From Cladopsammia gracilis (taxonomy: Eukaryota; Cnidaria; Anthozoa; Scleractinia; Dendrophylliidae), in contig JAJGOT010000090.1 of assembly GCA_022457155.1 (NCBI GenBank), positions 1,817,501-1,881,500 on the forward strand: a stretch of 64,000 bases of DNA. Direction: 5' to 3'. Position numbers and translations under genes: made by a program. The notes under the pieces are model-generated. The model saw only the letters and a program-made list of their open reading frames with translations. It searched no databases and was not told the origin of the DNA. Below, in pieces: positions 62,381 to 64,000 of this stretch (position 1 is the stretch's first letter; every line of letters begins with the position of its first letter).

Positions 62381-63440
62381 GCCGGGACACTGACCCTAAT
62401 TTAATGAGAAGATCTAAATAACAACATTATGGTGTCAAAATGCACATCTAGCAACTAAGTATTAAGCAAGTTATGGCATCTGAAGGAGGGTCAAATATCG
62501 TTCAGTACGGACCTAGTGAGAGCACGAAAATGAAAATCCGCTTTATTTTTTTACGTAAAACGTGATACCATAACATATTACACTAATCAAGGCTAGAAGA
62601 CAAACACTTTTGAATTCCATGACGAGATTCAAAAGTTATAACCACATTACATGGTGTAAAGCTTCACTTACCGAGGGTTTAAAAAGAAAACAACATTCCG
62701 GAACATACATGGGCACTTGAAAGTACCCGTTCGAAACTGACAACTGGCAACTGGAAGGTTATGGAAGTAACTTAAGACCCCTTAAATTTAACCCAATATC
62801 TATCGAAATATTTGCTCACCCAACAGAACGACCTAACGTAAAAACAAAAACACACACATTCTAGAAATAACTCTAAAAGACTCATTTTAATTTTTTTTTG
62901 GCCTAGTGACCAGCATCCCCCCAGGGGTACAACCAAATCGAAGTGACTTGGACGCTTGAAGTATCTTTTATGGGTTAAAAATGCAGTTTTTTTCTCTTTT
63001 TAGGGCGTTCGTTTCAAAACGCCTTCGACTGTCACTTTCCATGCAGGTACATGTTAGGTTTACAAAGGCAGACACACACTGTCATTGCTTTCAAAATCTC
63101 AGTGCGAGTAGATCTTATTTGGCGGCCTGCGCCCGAAATACGAGATTCTTGTACCTTGTATGGATCAATTTCGAACGTTCCGACGAGCGGCCCCGTTAAT
63201 TTTATATAGGAGTCCCCTCTGAGGGGGGTGGGGAGGGGCCGAGAGGAGGTATCCGACCTTTTTCCCAAAAGTCATGATCTCGACTCCTAACACACTGCTT
63301 GTACATAACAACACATAGCTTGCGTCTGCTATAAACGTTGTTAGTGTGTTCACCAAGCTAATAAAATGTACCATATTTTACATTCCATAGTTTTAAAGGA
63401 TAGAACTGATCATAACACAAACTGACTAGTAAGTAATTGA
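62375..63440 (+). repeat. Module M, copy 3
   Basis: Full-length copy matching 52899-53962, ending TAAGTAATTGA before unique sequence. Confidence 0.85.
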
Positions 63441-64000
63441 GCTCTTAACCACTATAGGCGCGCCAGATGGTTTCTTTAACAGTAAGCAAAAGACAGACAG
63501 GGTAAATCCATCAGCTTAGTGCTCAATAGCTTTCATTTAAATGCACAAGTACAGATTTCTAATATTTTCGCGAGTATGAATAACATTACACGCCCCGTCA
63601 AGATTACTTCTAGCTAGAAAGAGAAGAAGGATAAAAGGTCGCGTGGTTAACATAATTCGCTAGCAACTTATAATGATAGTATGCACGGGATAATTTACCC
63701 CATTTTTTTTGGACAGACAGGTTCAAAGCTGAAATTAAAACTCGTGAAAAAAAAAAAAAAAACGTGAAGCCGCGTTAGGATTTCATTCACCCTGAGGAGT
63801 TAAAGTGTCAGCAAAAACTTGACGTAACTAACGTTTAAGTGCATGCTAAAACCCTCATGAGATTGCTTGACGACAATGGATCAAATATAACATTTTCGAT
63901 CATTACAGTTTTCAAAACGAAAACAAAATACCAAACTACGTTAGGATTTTATTCACCCTGAGAAGTTAAAGTATGACACAAAATTGACGTAAGATACAGT
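63441..64000. other. Unassigned sequence with a short duplicate
   Basis: GTTAGGATTTCATTCACCCT (63775) recurs diverged at about 63941, roughly 165 bases on. No gene recognised. Confidence 0.5.

Larger units (their letters stand above)
59568..62785 (+). repeat. Segmental duplication N-M, copy 2
   Basis: Copy of 53978-57199, offset about 5.59 kb. Small indels only. Confidence 0.85.

Overview
This is a piece of a metazoan nuclear genome, most likely an anthozoan cnidarian (coral or anemone). That assignment is an inference from AT-rich sequence, GT/AG introns, tRNA-headed SINEs, canonical Penelope-like retroelements (PLEs), Polinton-like debris and a long fibronectin-III/discoidin adhesion-type gene. 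Nothing looks bacterial.

Layout. (1) 1-11488: three nearly identical PLE copies. Copy 1 (minus, 1-1983) abuts copy 2 (plus, 1984-5500) head to head, and copy 3 (5501-11488) follows copy 2 in tandem. The PLE protein has a reverse transcriptase, a C2H2 finger and a C-terminal GIY-YIG endonuclease. Its N-terminus carries a 2A-like DIELNPGP motif, and the 3' end carries a hammerhead-like motif. Copy 3 is split by a 2.0 kb TAA-flanked DNA element that itself contains a 0.9 kb hAT-like element. (2) 11489-13514: AT repeat, a hammerhead-like inverted repeat, decayed Polinton/adintovirus-like reading frames on the minus strand, and a SINE-like tail. (3) 13795-44617: part of one plus-strand gene with 18 fibronectin-III exons and a two-exon F5/8 type C domain. 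All domain boundaries are phase 1. The middle of the array (24850-31081) has been amplified recently in 1.6-2.0 kb units. Its introns hold many transposons: a hAT-like element that encloses the F5/8C exons, a TAA-flanked element with a nested hAT-like one, a 3.7 kb MULE-like element with 10-bp target duplications, foldbacks and an inverted pair of CGAAAC minisatellites. No first exon, transmembrane exon or secure last exon is seen. (4) 44618-64000: no supported host gene. This part holds foldback elements, SINEs, minisatellites and segmental duplications. 53978-57199 and 59568-62785 are copies of each other, with a third, partial and SINE-free relative at 48650-49365.

The most interesting signal is the F5/8C cassette. 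A phase-1/phase-1 domain with intact splice sites sits between 15-bp CAGGG...GTAGCCAG inverted termini with matching 5-bp flanks, inside a phase-1 intron of an FN3 gene. That is what transposon-mediated exon shuffling would look like. Next come the 2A-like PLE leader, the hammerhead-bearing short retroelement, and the recombinant exons in the FN3 array.
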